Shown: one piece after another, positions 37,043 through 45,771 of the stretch
How the letters are laid out: the number at the start of each line of letters is the position of its first letter
How positions within the stretch are numbered: the stretch's first letter is position 1
Assembly (NCBI RefSeq): GCF_030063445.1
Contig: NZ_JASITD010000011.1
Span: forward strand, 1-64,000
Length of the DNA: 64,000 bases
Direction of reading: 5' to 3'
DNA from: Hymenobacter sp. H14-R3
GTDB taxonomy: Bacteria; Bacteroidota; Bacteroidia; Cytophagales; Hymenobacteraceae
The notes under the pieces: model-generated
The model's database searches: none
Told to the model about the DNA's origin: nothing
Seen by the model: the letters and a program-made list of their open reading frames with translations, nothing else
Made by a program: the position numbers and the translations under genes

Positions 37043-37297
37043 ATGAAAAAGTCCCTGCTCGCCTTTGCCCTGCTGGCCTCGGCCGCCACTGCCTCCTTCG
37101 CCCACGACGGCGACAAGCCCGCCAAAGGCAAAAAAGCCGACCACTGCACCGGCGTAGCCGCCGCCAAGTGCGAGAAAGGCATGGCCGGCACCAGCATGGC
37201 CGGCATGCCCGCCTGCTGCCGCGCCAAAATGGCCACCGCCAAGGTTGCCGCGCCCGCTGCCGCCGAAGCAAAGCTGCCGGCCGTGAAGTCGATGTAA
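37043..37297 (+). CDS. Small exported Cys/His/Met-rich protein
   Basis: 84 residues from the ATG at 37043. Signal peptide MKKSLLAFALLASAATASFA, cleaved before HDGDKPAK. The mature part is rich in possible metal ligands: an initial H, DHCTGVAAAKCEKGM, five Met residues in a short span, and PACCRAKM. This composition suggests periplasmic metal (Cu or other soft metal) binding, but no family is recognised and there is no metal transporter next to it. A good terminator follows at 37321-37351, so it is a one-gene transcript divergent from the MMPL exporter. Confidence 0.65.
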   Translation: MKKSLLAFALLASAATASFAHDGDKPAKGKKADHCTGVAAAKCEKGMAGTSMAGMPACCRAKMATAKVAAPAAAEAKLPAVKSM

Positions 37298-37320
37298 GTT
37301 ATTGATTAATAGGTATTTAT

Positions 37321-37351
37321 AAAAAAGCTGCCTAGCCCGGCGGCTTTTTTT
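37321..37351 (+). terminator. Intrinsic terminator after the Cys/His/Met-rich gene
   Basis: AAAAAAGCTGCC at 37321-37332 pairs with GGCGGCTTTTTTT, with one G-T pair, around a short loop and ends in a T run. Confidence 0.8.
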
Positions 37352-37375
37352 GTTTGCTATTTCTAACGGTAACTA

Positions 37376-37876
37376 ATGGCAACTATTGAAATTGTTACGC
37401 GCATCGATGCACCGCAGGAACGCTGCTTCTACCTGGCGTTAAGCGTTGATTTACACGCGGTTTCGGCTCGGCAAACAAATGAAGAAATAATAGCTGGGGT
37501 GCGCAGCGGCATCTTGCAGCTCCACGATTCCGTTACGTTTCGGGCGCGTCATTTTGGCGTTTGGCAAACGCTAACCAGCAAAGTGACGGCGCTCCGGGCA
37601 CCTGCTTATTTTCGGGATGACATGCAGCAAGGGGCCTTCAAAAGCATGTGGCACGCGCATTACTTTGAGCCAGAAGGTGCTACCACGCTTATGCGCGACG
37701 TTTTTGTGTTTGCCTCGCCGCTGGGTTGGCTAGGCAAGCTGGTAGATGCCCTGGTGCTGAAACGCTACATGCGGCAGTTTTTGCAGCAGCGCGGCGCCGT
37801 GGTAAAACAGTACGCCGAGTCAGATGCCTGGCAGTCAGTTCTGCCCGTCGATTTGCCGGGTGCTAGGCCCACGTGA
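37376..37876 (+). CDS. SRPBCC-family (cyclase/dehydrase-like) protein
   Basis: 166 residues. It starts with the strand [20 protein letters not shown], the typical 'I-x-APxExVF' opening of START/SRPBCC folds. [19 protein letters not shown] and a [20 protein letters not shown] segment follow, then the C-terminal long helix [19 protein letters not shown]. Members bind hydrophobic ligands; this sub-type (about 150-170 aa) is common and uncharacterised. The thymidylate synthase ATG lies 54 bp after its stop, so they may be co-transcribed. Confidence 0.8.
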   Translation: MATIEIVTRIDAPQERCFYLALSVDLHAVSARQTNEEIIAGVRSGILQLHDSVTFRARHFGVWQTLTSKVTALRAPAYFRDDMQQGAFKSMWHAHYFEPEGATTLMRDVFVFASPLGWLGKLVDALVLKRYMRQFLQQRGAVVKQYAESDAWQSVLPVDLPGARPT

Positions 37877-37929
37877 GGCGCTTGCTACCGCGGCCGGTTG
37901 CTGGGGCTGTGCGCTATTTTTACCCCACT

Positions 37930-38724
37930 ATGCGCCAATACCAAGCCCTCCTCCGCGAAATCCTCGACCACGGCACCCTCAAAACCGACCGCACAGGCAC
38001 GGGCACCCTGTCCATCTTTGGCCCGCAGATGCGGTTTAGCCTGGCCGAGGGCTTCCCGCTGGTAACCACCAAAAAGGTGCACCTCAAGAGTATTATCCAC
38101 GAGCTGCTGTGGTTTTTGAAGGGCGACACCAACATTGCCTACCTCCAGGAGCACGGCGTGAAAATATGGGATGAGTGGGCCGACGAAAACGGCGACCTCG
38201 GCCCCGTGTACGGCCACCAGTGGCGCAGCTGGCCCGATGGCCAGGGCGGCCACATTGACCAGATTTCGCAGCTTATCAACCAGTTGAAAACGCAGCCCGA
38301 CTCGCGCCGCCTGGTGGTGAGCGCCTGGAACGTGGCCGACCTGCCGGCCATGAAGCTGCCCGCCTGCCACGCCCTGTTTCAGTTTTACGTGGCCGATGGC
38401 CGCCTCAGCTGCCAGCTCTACCAGCGTTCGGCCGACGTGTTTCTGGGCGTGCCCTTCAACATTGCCTCCTACGCGCTGCTCACGCTCCTGGTGGCCCAGG
38501 TAACGGGCCTGCAACCCGGCGAATTCATCTGGACCGGCGGCGATACCCACCTCTACAGCAACCACTTGGAGCAGGCCCGCCAGCAGCTGGAGCGCGCGCC
38601 GCGCCCGCTGCCCACCATGCGCCTCAATCCGGCCGTGACGGATATTTTCGGCTTCCGGTTCGAAGATTTTCAGCTGGAAAGCTACGACCCCTGGCCTGCC
38701 ATTAAAGCGCCCGTTGCGGTGTAA
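37930..38724 (+). CDS. thyA: Thymidylate synthase
   Basis: 264 residues from the ATG at 37930, exactly the length of E. coli ThyA. An upstream in-frame extension to 37873 overlaps the previous gene and is not used. The enzyme makes dTMP from dUMP with methylene-tetrahydrofolate. Motifs: [16 protein letters not shown] (dUMP phosphate Arg), [20 protein letters not shown], the catalytic Cys in [32 protein letters not shown] and the distal [11 protein letters not shown]. Complete and without anomalies. A TonB-like gene follows 23 bp downstream. Confidence 0.97.
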   Translation: MRQYQALLREILDHGTLKTDRTGTGTLSIFGPQMRFSLAEGFPLVTTKKVHLKSIIHELLWFLKGDTNIAYLQEHGVKIWDEWADENGDLGPVYGHQWRSWPDGQGGHIDQISQLINQLKTQPDSRRLVVSAWNVADLPAMKLPACHALFQFYVADGRLSCQLYQRSADVFLGVPFNIASYALLTLLVAQVTGLQPGEFIWTGGDTHLYSNHLEQARQQLERAPRPLPTMRLNPAVTDIFGFRFEDFQLESYDPWPAIKAPVAV

Positions 38725-38747
38725 CTTGGCGGCATGAGAACCGCCGC

Positions 38748-39260
38748 ATGCTAACTCGAAACCTGGCCCTGCTGGGCGCGCTGCTGCTGGCCGGCGGGGG
38801 CGCCCACGCCCAGTACGCGGCCCCCGGCTTCCCGATGTTGCCCCACCGCCGCCCGCTGCCGCCCGTGGTAGAGCCGCCCAAGCTGCTCTCGCCGGTGCTC
38901 CCGCGCTTCTGGCACGAAACCGACGCCACCCGGCAGGCGGCGGGCCGCGACCAGTTTTTTGAGTTTGTGTCGCAGCAGGCCCACTACCCGCCCGCCGCCC
39001 GCCCGGCCCCCGGCCAGCCCAACGACCTCATGCCCACCGGCCGCATCCTGGTGAGCGTGCGCATTCGGGCCAACGGCTCGGTGCGCCAGCCCCCGCGCAT
39101 CACCCGCCGCGAACTCAGTCGCCCCGAGGCCGAGTACCCGCCCGCCGCCATCCGCGCCCTCGACGCCGAGGCCCTGCGCGTGCTGGGTGCCCTGCGCTTC
39201 GTGCGCTCCCCGGCTGCCCTCGATTCGCTGGTGGTGCCCATGCGCTTTATTGCGGAGTGA
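38748..39260 (+). CDS. Exported TonB-C-like protein
   Basis: 170 residues with a signal peptide (MLTRNLALLGALLLAGGGAHA). The rest resembles a lone TonB C-terminal domain: FVSQQAHYPPAARPAP, then GRILVSVRIRANGSVRQPP, and ALDAEALRVLGALRFV. The pattern 'xYPxxA...G.v.v.f.v..dG.v....v....L..ea.r.l' is that of energy-transducer C-termini. With no TM anchor or proline spacer it is probably a periplasmic relative rather than a working TonB. It follows thyA closely. Confidence 0.65.
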   Translation: MLTRNLALLGALLLAGGGAHAQYAAPGFPMLPHRRPLPPVVEPPKLLSPVLPRFWHETDATRQAAGRDQFFEFVSQQAHYPPAARPAPGQPNDLMPTGRILVSVRIRANGSVRQPPRITRRELSRPEAEYPPAAIRALDAEALRVLGALRFVRSPAALDSLVVPMRFIAE

Positions 39261-39306
39261 GGCGCCACCCGAGGGAGTAGGAGCGGGAGCCGGCCGGCCG
39301 CCGTAA

Positions 39307-39314
39307 TACCTTCG
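39307..39314 (+). promoter_or_regulatory. Candidate promoter of the amidohydrolase gene
   Basis: TACCTTCG, one base from the TAnnTTTG consensus, 36 nt before the ATG at 39351. Confidence 0.4.
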
Positions 39315-39350
39315 TGCCGGGCTGGCGGCAGCCCGCTTCAGCCCCCACTC

Positions 39351-40748
39351 ATGCGCTTTATTCCTACGCTGCTCTTTGCTCTTTGCCTGGCGGGCCCCAC
39401 GGCCCAGGCGCAGCAGCTCACCTTTGTGCACGCCAACGTGGTGGACGTGGCCACGGGCGCCATCCGGCCCGACCAGACCGTGGTGATACAAGGCCCGCGC
39501 ATTGTGCGGGTGGAGGCCTCGGGCCGCGCCGCGCCGCCCGCGGGGCGCGTGGTGGATGCCACCGGGCAGTACCTGCTGCCGGGCCTCTGGGACATGCACA
39601 CCCACGTGTATTTTGATGGCACGGCCCGCGCCGGTACTGACCTGATTTTGCCCCTGCTGCTGGCCAGCGGCATCACCGGCATCCGCGACATGGGCAGCCA
39701 GCTCGATTCCATTCTGCGGGCCCGCGCCGAGGTGGCGGCCCACCGCTGGCTGGGGCCGCGCCTCGTGGTGTCGGGCCCCATGCTCGACGGGGCCAAGTCG
39801 CCCTACCAGGCGGCCATTGCCATTGCCACCCCCGACGACGGCCGCCGGGCGGTGCGGCTGCTAAAGGCGCGGGGTGTCGATTTTATTAAAGTGCAGTCGT
39901 ACGTGCCGCGCGCCGCCTACTTCGCCATTGCCGACGAGGCGCGCAAGGTGGGCCTGCCGCTGGCCGGCCACGTGCCCGATGGCGTGCGCGCCACCGAGGC
40001 CATTGCCGCCGGCCAGCGCACGTTTGAGCACCTGATTGGCATTTTTGAGGCCAGCTCGCCCGTGGCGGATGAGGATACGTACGTGACGGGCAGCGCGAAG
40101 TCGCCGGGCCGGTTTTTGGCCACCTACGACCCCGCCCGGGAGGCGGCCATTATCCGGCGGGTGGCGGCGGCCCGCGTGTGGCAGTGCCCCACGCTGTTTT
40201 GGGAGCGCGGGCAGTGGCTGGTCGACGCCATTGATTGGCGGGCCGACTCGGCCGGGCTGGCCTACGCCGGCCGCAGTTGGGTAACCCAGCGCTGGCCCAA
40301 GGCGCAGCGCAGCATTGCCCAAACAATGGATACTGAGCCGCTGCCGGTGCGCGAAAAATTCGTGGCCCACGAGCTGGACCTCGTGCGCCGGCTGCATGCC
40401 GCGCACGTCGATTTTCTGGCCGGCACCGATGCGCCGGCCGGCGTCGACCTGGTGCCCGGCCTGAGCCTGCACCAGGAATTGCAACGGTTTGTCGAGGCGG
40501 GCTTCACGCCCCTGCAGGCCCTGCAAACGGCCACCCTCAACCCGGCGCGCTTCTACCAGCGCATCCAGGATTTTGGCTCCGTGCAGCCCGGCCGCCTTGC
40601 CGACCTGCTGCTGCTGCGGGCCAACCCGCTGGCCAACATCGCCAACACCCGCCAAATCGCCGGCGTGGTGGCCGATGGCCGCTACCTGTCGCGCCCTGCT
40701 CTCGACAGCCTCCAAGCCCACCTGCGGCAGGTGGCAGCTAGTAAGTAA
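39351..40748 (+). CDS. Exported metal-dependent amidohydrolase
   Basis: 465 residues. Signal peptide MRFIPTLLFALCLAGPTAQA. Composite-domain strands at both ends with the barrel between: LPGLWDMHTHVYFDG carries the HxH metal ligands (about 82-84), DFIKVQSYVP has the usual barrel Lys (about 181), LAGHVPDG gives a His ligand, and FLAGTDAPAG the Asp (about 363). The C-terminus has PLQALQTATLNPARFYQ and GSVQPGRLADLLLLRANPL, standard for imidazolonepropionase/prolidase-like amidohydrolases. Probably acts in the periplasm on peptides or cyclic amides; the substrate is not known. Preceded by a near-consensus promoter box at 39307. Confidence 0.88.
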   Translation: MRFIPTLLFALCLAGPTAQAQQLTFVHANVVDVATGAIRPDQTVVIQGPRIVRVEASGRAAPPAGRVVDATGQYLLPGLWDMHTHVYFDGTARAGTDLILPLLLASGITGIRDMGSQLDSILRARAEVAAHRWLGPRLVVSGPMLDGAKSPYQAAIAIATPDDGRRAVRLLKARGVDFIKVQSYVPRAAYFAIADEARKVGLPLAGHVPDGVRATEAIAAGQRTFEHLIGIFEASSPVADEDTYVTGSAKSPGRFLATYDPAREAAIIRRVAAARVWQCPTLFWERGQWLVDAIDWRADSAGLAYAGRSWVTQRWPKAQRSIAQTMDTEPLPVREKFVAHELDLVRRLHAAHVDFLAGTDAPAGVDLVPGLSLHQELQRFVEAGFTPLQALQTATLNPARFYQRIQDFGSVQPGRLADLLLLRANPLANIANTRQIAGVVADGRYLSRPALDSLQAHLRQVAASK

Positions 40749-40756
40749 CTGAGCTG

Positions 40757-41566
40757 CTATAGCCCGCTCAGCAGGCGTTGCCAGGGTGTAGGCAGTGGGT
40801 TAAATAGCTTATTATTAATGCTATGTATCGCCCGCACAGCCGCCACGTTAGCCGTGAAAACAGCTTCGGCGGCTATTAATTCTTTCCGTAGAAACAGCCC
40901 TTCGCGGCAGTCTATACCCTGCGCCCGCGCTACGCGCAATACCTCGGCGCGGCGCACGCCGGCCACGCAGCCGCTGGCCAGCGCGGGGGTGAACAACACG
41001 TTGGCCTTCACCCAAAAAATACCCGCCGCGCCCGCCTCCGCCACGTGCCCGGCCGCATCGCAGAGGATAATCTCGGCGAGCCCGCGCTGCTGGCGCTCGT
41101 GGGCGGCGCGCACGTAGAGCCACGCCTGCGGCCCCTTGCAAAAGCTGAGGGGGGAAAACAGCGAGTGCGTATCGTTTGCAAAATCAACTAGTTGCAGCGG
41201 CGCTTCGTCGGCCACAAAGGGCTCGGCGGTGGCCAGCCACTCGGCGGCAGCGGTGGGCGGGGTGTAGCGGCCGCCCCCAGCGCGCCACAGCTGCAAGCGT
41301 AGCCGGGCGGCGGGCAAGTGGTTGGCAGCCGCGAGGCGGGTCAGCGTAGTTTCCAGGGCCTCGGTAGTGGCCAGGGCGGCGGGCAGGGTGAGGTAGAGCG
41401 CGGTGGCGGCCCGCTGCATGCGGGCCAGGTGGCCAGCGGCATAGCGCAGGCGGCCACCAGTGGAAACCAGGGTTTCAAAAAAGCCGTCGCCGAAGGCCAG
41501 GCCGCGGTTTGGCAGGGGTAGTACAAAATTGGATGGGGCAAGCAGCTCGCCGTTGAAAAGTAGCAT
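40757..41566 (-). CDS. Class IV aminotransferase (aminodeoxychorismate-lyase-like)
   Basis: 269 residues. The fold-type IV PLP pattern is visible: FNGELLAPSNF, then NRGLAFGDGFFETLVSTGGR at the N-terminus, the Lys candidate in SFCKGPQAWLYVRA (about 145), and EIILCDAAGHVAEAGAAGIF before TPALASGCVAGVRR. These enzymes include PabC (aminodeoxychorismate lyase, folate synthesis), branched-chain aminotransferase and D-amino-acid aminotransferase. The short length and DGFFET motif favour PabC-like. Cytoplasmic, convergent with the amidohydrolase and 8 bp from its end. Confidence 0.8.
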   Translation of the reverse strand: MLLFNGELLAPSNFVLPLPNRGLAFGDGFFETLVSTGGRLRYAAGHLARMQRAATALYLTLPAALATTEALETTLTRLAAANHLPAARLRLQLWRAGGGRYTPPTAAAEWLATAEPFVADEAPLQLVDFANDTHSLFSPLSFCKGPQAWLYVRAAHERQQRGLAEIILCDAAGHVAEAGAAGIFWVKANVLFTPALASGCVAGVRRAEVLRVARAQGIDCREGLFLRKELIAAEAVFTANVAAVRAIHSINNKLFNPLPTPWQRLLSGL

Positions 41567-41913
41567 TGGCCGAAACTACTGCCGCCGGGCCCCCGCACTG
41601 GGAGCGGTACGTTGGGAGCGGGGGCCCGCGGACTGCGGCCCGGTCTTTGGGTGGCTGTGGTAACCTGCCGAGCCAGGGCAGCTGGAGCCACTAGCTTACC
41701 TATGCTGATGCCAGTGGTAAGGCATGCCTGCTGTTAAATCAGAATAATTGCAATTATTAGTAAAATAAATAGCCAACTTAGCTGTAGCAGCGCTAACAGC
41801 AGGGGTGAACAGCCGTAACCTGTTGCAGAGAGCAATTGGCCCACCTTTGCTTTTATACGGAAATCAGCAGGCAGAAATTAGGTCGTCATAATGGTACTTT
41901 ACTAATAATAAAA
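41567..41913. other. Divergent intergenic region
   Basis: No gene in 347 bp. A GC hairpin (GCCCCCGC at 41589 and GCGGGGGC about 20 nt later) lies near the aminotransferase start. The rest is AT-rich. A CACCTTTG, close to TAnnTTTG, near 41842 could serve the AraC-type gene. Confidence 0.5.
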
Positions 41914-42471
41914 ATGAAGTTGTACATAAAATACATGGTTAGCGTGCGCTGCAAAAAGGCTGTGCAAGATAAGCTCGATAAGCTCGATAAGCTCGGGCTG
42001 CACTACGGCACGGTGGATTTGGGGGAGGTGGTATTCAAGCAGAGCATTACGCCGCAGCAGCATGACCAACTGAAGGTCGAGCTACAGGAACTGGGCGTAG
42101 AGCTGCTCGACCAGCATCAGGGCAAGGTAATAGAGCAGGTAAAGAAAGTTATCGAAAAAATGGTCTATCATGCTGATAGTCTGCCCAAAATAAAGAATTC
42201 GGAGTACATTAGTCAGCAGCTAAAGCGTGATTATACCTACCTGGCTACCCTGTTTTCGGAGGCTACCGGGGTCACCATTGAGCAGTCCATTATCAACCAC
42301 AAAATCGAGCGCGTGAAGGAATTGCTCCTCTACGATGAGCTGACGCTGACCGAAATTGCCTATAAGCTCAACTACTGCAGCGTGGCCCATCTGTCGGGGC
42401 AGTTCAAGAAAACAACGGGTTTGACGCCCACTTTTTTCAAGCAGATGAAGCATAAAATGCGGCATTTATAG
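41914..42471 (+). CDS. AraC-type regulator without a sensor domain
   Basis: 185 residues from the ATG at 41914. The N-terminal 90 residues are a small alpha/beta segment (MKLYIKYMVSVRCKKAV, then YGTVDLGEVVFKQSITPQQ), unlike a cupin. The C-terminal 100 residues are the AraC double HTH: YISQQLKRDYTYLATLFSEA and LTEIAYKLNYCSVAHLSGQF, ending KKTTGLTPTFFKQMK. A triple 9-bp repeat GATAAGCTC at about 41968-41994 encodes DKLDKLDKL. Members with this shape are frequent in Cytophagales. It lies 112 bp upstream of the ice-binding-like gene and may regulate it. Confidence 0.8.
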   Translation: MKLYIKYMVSVRCKKAVQDKLDKLDKLGLHYGTVDLGEVVFKQSITPQQHDQLKVELQELGVELLDQHQGKVIEQVKKVIEKMVYHADSLPKIKNSEYISQQLKRDYTYLATLFSEATGVTIEQSIINHKIERVKELLLYDELTLTEIAYKLNYCSVAHLSGQFKKTTGLTPTFFKQMKHKMRHL

Positions 42472-42472
42472 C

Positions 42473-42548
42473 GGGTAGGAATAATGCAAATTTTTTAAAC
42501 AATAGCGTAAGATAGCCGGGTAGGAATAAGGGGAAATTTGCAGCGTAA
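42473..42548 (+). promoter_or_regulatory. Duplicated upstream module and promoter of the ice-binding-like gene
   Basis: GGGTAGGAATAA occurs twice, at 42473-42484 and 42518-42529, 45 bp apart. Each is followed by AGCGTAA (42504-42510 and 42542-42548). GAAATTTG at 42533-42540 is one base from the TAnnTTTG promoter box. The repeats could be binding sites for the neighbouring AraC-type protein. Confidence 0.45.
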
Positions 42549-42583
42549 AATTTATTCTGCCACTTACCTCTCATTCCTCCTCC

Positions 42584-45301
42584 ATGAAAATTTTCTTACT
42601 CTTTGTGTCCACGGCTGCCGTGCTGCTGCACGCGCCGCAATCGGCCTGGGGGCAGGCGGCGCCACCGCTGGGCGCGGCGGCTAGCTTCGCGCTGTTTACG
42701 GCTGTGGGCGAAGTCAAAAACGCCGGCCCTACCATCGTCACGGGCAATATTGGCACCAACGCGGGCGCCTTCACCGGGTTTCCGCCGGGTGTGGTCAACA
42801 ACGGTGCTATCTACGTAGCGACCACCTTCTCGACGCAGGCGGCTACCGACGTGCAAACGGCCTACCAGTATTTCTCGGACCATATTCCGTGCGCTACGCC
42901 GCTGGCTATTTACGGTGGCACGCCGGCCGTGACGCTGATTCCCGGCTCGTACTGCGTAACCGGGGCTACCACCCTGGCCGGCACGCTGATTCTGGATGCG
43001 GGCGGCGTGGCCAACGCCAAGTTTTACCTGCGCGTAATTGGTGGGGCCCTGACGACGGCCGCCAACTCGACGGTGGTGCTGGCCGGCGGGGCCACTGCCG
43101 ACAATGTATACTGGCAGATATCGGGCGGGGCGGCCAACCTGGGCCAAAACTCCACCATGCAGGGCACGCTGCTCGTGGATGGTGCCATTAGTATGGACGA
43201 AGGAACGACGCTGATTGGCCGGGGGCTGTCGCGGGCAGGGGCTATTTTGCCTACTTCGACCCCCACGTTCATCAGCCGGTTCAGCTTGCCGGTCGTCACC
43301 ACTACTTCGTGGCTGGGCACTGCCCAGGGCGGGGTCAGCACCGACTGGTACACGGCCGCCAACTGGTCGGCCGGCGTGCCTACCAGCGCGTTGGAGGCCA
43401 TTGTGCCCACCGGCACTACCCCTTACCCGGTGATTGCCAGCGGCAGCGCTGCGGCTAAAAGCCTGACCATCGGCCGCACGGCCAGCCTCACGCAGGCCGG
43501 CGGCACGCTCGACGTGAAAAATACTATTGACAACAGCGGCACCATCAGCGCCACGGGCGGCACGGTAACCCTGAGCGGCGCTACCGCGCAGGCCATTGGC
43601 GGCAGCGGCAGCACCCAGTTCTGGGGCCTGACCGTAGCCAACACGGCCGGGGCCAGCCAGACCAACGCCATCAGCATTCACGGCATTCTGGCCCTGGCCA
43701 GCGGCAGCCTCAGCACCAACGGGCAGCGGCTGACGCTGCTTTCCGATGTGCTGGGCACGGCCCTGGTGGTGCAGAGCGCCGGCAATGTGGTGAGCGGCAA
43801 CGCAACCGTGCAGCGCTACATCGACGCCAGCGGCAACATGGACGCCATCGGCTTTCGCCACTACAGCGCGCCGGTGAGCAACGCCACGGTGGCTAGCCTG
43901 AACACCCAATTGACTGGCGGCAGCTTCACGCCGGTAGTAAACGGGAGCTACAACGACGCGGCTATTTCTACCAGGGTAACGCCTTACCCCACGGCCTATA
44001 GCTACGACCAAAGCCGCCTGGCCGATGCCACGAAGGGCACCAACCTGTCGGCCTTCGACAAAGGCTACGCTTCGCCGGCGAGCCTGGCCGACCCGCTCGC
44101 CGTGGGCCTGGGCTACACCGTGCACATTGGCAATACCGAGAAGGTGCAGTTCACGGGTCCGCTCAACAACGGCAACCTCACCATTGGCGGGCTGCTGCGC
44201 GGCCCCCAGCCCGAAGCCGGCTGGCAGCTGGTGGGCAACCCGTATCCGGCCCCGCTCGACTGGAGCACGGTGAGCAACAGCCAACTCACGAACGTAGACC
44301 CCGCCGTATACGTGTTTCAGACCACCCAGGCCTACAAAGGGCGCTACTCATCCTTTACGAATAATGTGGGAGCCGGTACCGGCCTGCTTGCCACTGGCCA
44401 GGGCTTTTTCGTGCGCACCAGCACCGCCGGCGCTACCGGTAGCATCGCCCTCACCAACGCCAACCGCGCCACCACCTTCGCCGCCGAGCCCAAGTTTCAG
44501 CGCCTGGCGGCCGAAACCCGCCCCGTACTGCGCCTGAGCCTGGGCCTGGGCACCCAGGCCGCTACCACGGCCACGGCCCAGGATGAGGCATTTGTGTACT
44601 ACGAGGCCGGCGCTACGGCGGGCTACGACGGCAAGTTCGATGCCTACAAGCTGCCCAACCCCAGCGGCTACTACCTGGGCACGGCCGCCCAGGTGCCCGC
44701 CGGCACCCCCGAGCTGGGCCTGAGCATCAGTGGCCGCGCGCCGCTGGCCAGCGCCTCGGCCACCGATGTGGTGCCCGTGTGGCTGAGCGTGCCGGCTGGC
44801 CGCTACAGCCTGACGGCTACCTCCCTGGTCAACTTTGCGGCCATGGCGGGCGGTACCGGCGTGCAGCTGCGCGATGCCCTCACGGGTACGCTCACTAACC
44901 TGGCTACCACGCCCAGCTACAGCTTCGAGGTGGACGCTAACGCCGCTAGCGCGGGCCGCTTCTCGCTCGTATTCGGGGCGGCCACGGCTTTGGCTACGGC
45001 GCCCAGCGCCGCGCTGAGCCAGTCGCTGGCCACGCTCTACCCTAACCCCACCGAGGCGGGGGAGGTAACGCTGGCCGTAACCGGCCTGCCCGCCGATGTG
45101 CGCAACGTGGAAGCCACGCTGGTCAACACCGTGGGCCAGGTACTGCGCCACTACACGTTGGCCGCTGCCCAGGGCGCGGCGCGCACCAGCTTGCCCACTA
45201 CGGGCCTGGCCGGTGGCGTATACCTGGTGCGCCTGCGGGCGCAGAACGCCCAGGGCCAGCCAGTGGGCAACCTGCCCGCCCAGCGCCTCAGCCTGCGCTA
45301 G
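42584..45301 (+). CDS. Ice-binding-like (DUF3494) adhesin-type protein with T9SS C-terminal domain
   Basis: 905 residues. Signal peptide MKIFLLFVSTAAVLLHAPQS(A). Residues about 27-230 match DUF3494: LGAAASFALFTAVGEVKNAG, GNIGTNAGAFTGFPPG, IPGSYCVTGATTLAGTLILD, NVYWQISGGAANLGQNSTM, a beta-solenoid that in some bacteria binds ice and in others acts as a surface adhesin. About 240-700 is repetitive beta sequence (DWYTAANWSAGVP, GWQLVGNPYPAPLDW). The end (LATLYPNPTEAGEVTLAV to VYLVRLRAQ) is a type A T9SS sorting domain. It would be secreted by type IX secretion and attached to the cell surface. Ice binding itself is not shown by the sequence. Confidence 0.85.
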   Translation: MKIFLLFVSTAAVLLHAPQSAWGQAAPPLGAAASFALFTAVGEVKNAGPTIVTGNIGTNAGAFTGFPPGVVNNGAIYVATTFSTQAATDVQTAYQYFSDHIPCATPLAIYGGTPAVTLIPGSYCVTGATTLAGTLILDAGGVANAKFYLRVIGGALTTAANSTVVLAGGATADNVYWQISGGAANLGQNSTMQGTLLVDGAISMDEGTTLIGRGLSRAGAILPTSTPTFISRFSLPVVTTTSWLGTAQGGVSTDWYTAANWSAGVPTSALEAIVPTGTTPYPVIASGSAAAKSLTIGRTASLTQAGGTLDVKNTIDNSGTISATGGTVTLSGATAQAIGGSGSTQFWGLTVANTAGASQTNAISIHGILALASGSLSTNGQRLTLLSDVLGTALVVQSAGNVVSGNATVQRYIDASGNMDAIGFRHYSAPVSNATVASLNTQLTGGSFTPVVNGSYNDAAISTRVTPYPTAYSYDQSRLADATKGTNLSAFDKGYASPASLADPLAVGLGYTVHIGNTEKVQFTGPLNNGNLTIGGLLRGPQPEAGWQLVGNPYPAPLDWSTVSNSQLTNVDPAVYVFQTTQAYKGRYSSFTNNVGAGTGLLATGQGFFVRTSTAGATGSIALTNANRATTFAAEPKFQRLAAETRPVLRLSLGLGTQAATTATAQDEAFVYYEAGATAGYDGKFDAYKLPNPSGYYLGTAAQVPAGTPELGLSISGRAPLASASATDVVPVWLSVPAGRYSLTATSLVNFAAMAGGTGVQLRDALTGTLTNLATTPSYSFEVDANAASAGRFSLVFGAATALATAPSAALSQSLATLYPNPTEAGEVTLAVTGLPADVRNVEATLVNTVGQVLRHYTLAAAQGAARTSLPTTGLAGGVYLVRLRAQNAQGQPVGNLPAQRLSLR

Positions 45302-45388
45302 ACCACTGGGCTAGCTGCACAATTAGCTTACCCGATTGCTCAGCCAGCCTGGTATCACTTTCCTTCCTCCTATATCACTCATTAGCTG

Positions 45389-45622
45389 ATGCATAACTCT
45401 TTGTTTTCCTTGCGCCGCTTAGTCCTGCCGGCCTTGTTACTGGCCGGTGCCCTGGCTGGCCACGCCCAACCTGGCAACGGTGGCGGTACCGGCGGCGTGC
45501 CCGCGCCCGAGCCCCAGGCCGACCCCACGGCCGTGCCTATCGACGGCGGCGCCTCGCTGCTGCTAGCCAGCGGTGTAGCCTTCGGCCTAAAAAAACTCCG
45601 CGACCGTCGCCGCGCCCGCTAG
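45389..45622 (+). CDS. PID-CTERM sorting-domain protein
   Basis: 77 residues. Signal peptide MHNSLFSLRRLVLPALLLAG, a low-complexity PGNGGGTGGVPAPEPQADP linker, and a tail VPIDGGASLLLASGVAFG with a KKLRDRRRAR basic end. This is the PID-CTERM arrangement of Bacteroidota: a PIDGG motif, a short hydrophobic helix and a basic tail, thought to be a membrane-sorting signal. The mature protein is nearly nothing but linker, so it may be a small envelope peptide. It follows the T9SS gene by 87 bp and is closed by a terminator. Confidence 0.75.
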   Translation: MHNSLFSLRRLVLPALLLAGALAGHAQPGNGGGTGGVPAPEPQADPTAVPIDGGASLLLASGVAFGLKKLRDRRRAR

Positions 45623-45630
45623 CGGGCGCG
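45611..45630. repeat. 20-bp perfect palindrome over the stop codon
   Basis: CGCGCCCGCTAGCGGGCGCG is self-complementary and contains the TAG stop of the PID-CTERM gene. It could form a hairpin at the transcript 3' end just ahead of the terminator at 45650. Confidence 0.6.
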
Positions 45631-45649
45631 CCTGGCAAAATAAGTAGCT

Positions 45650-45686
45650 AAAAAGCTGGCTCTTCCTTTTGGAAGAGCCGGCTTTT
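45650..45686 (+). terminator. Intrinsic terminator after the PID-CTERM gene
   Basis: AAAAAGCTGGCTCTTCC pairs with GGAAGAGCCGGCTTTT around a TTTT loop, followed by TG. A near-perfect stem with A and T flanks, which could work in both directions. Confidence 0.85.
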
Positions 45687-45771
45687 GTGCGTTCGGCCCA
45701 CTCACCCGCCCCGCCGTAACGGCGCAAGAAGGCCCACCCCCAAAATCCGATTAATCCGAAAAATCCGCGGT

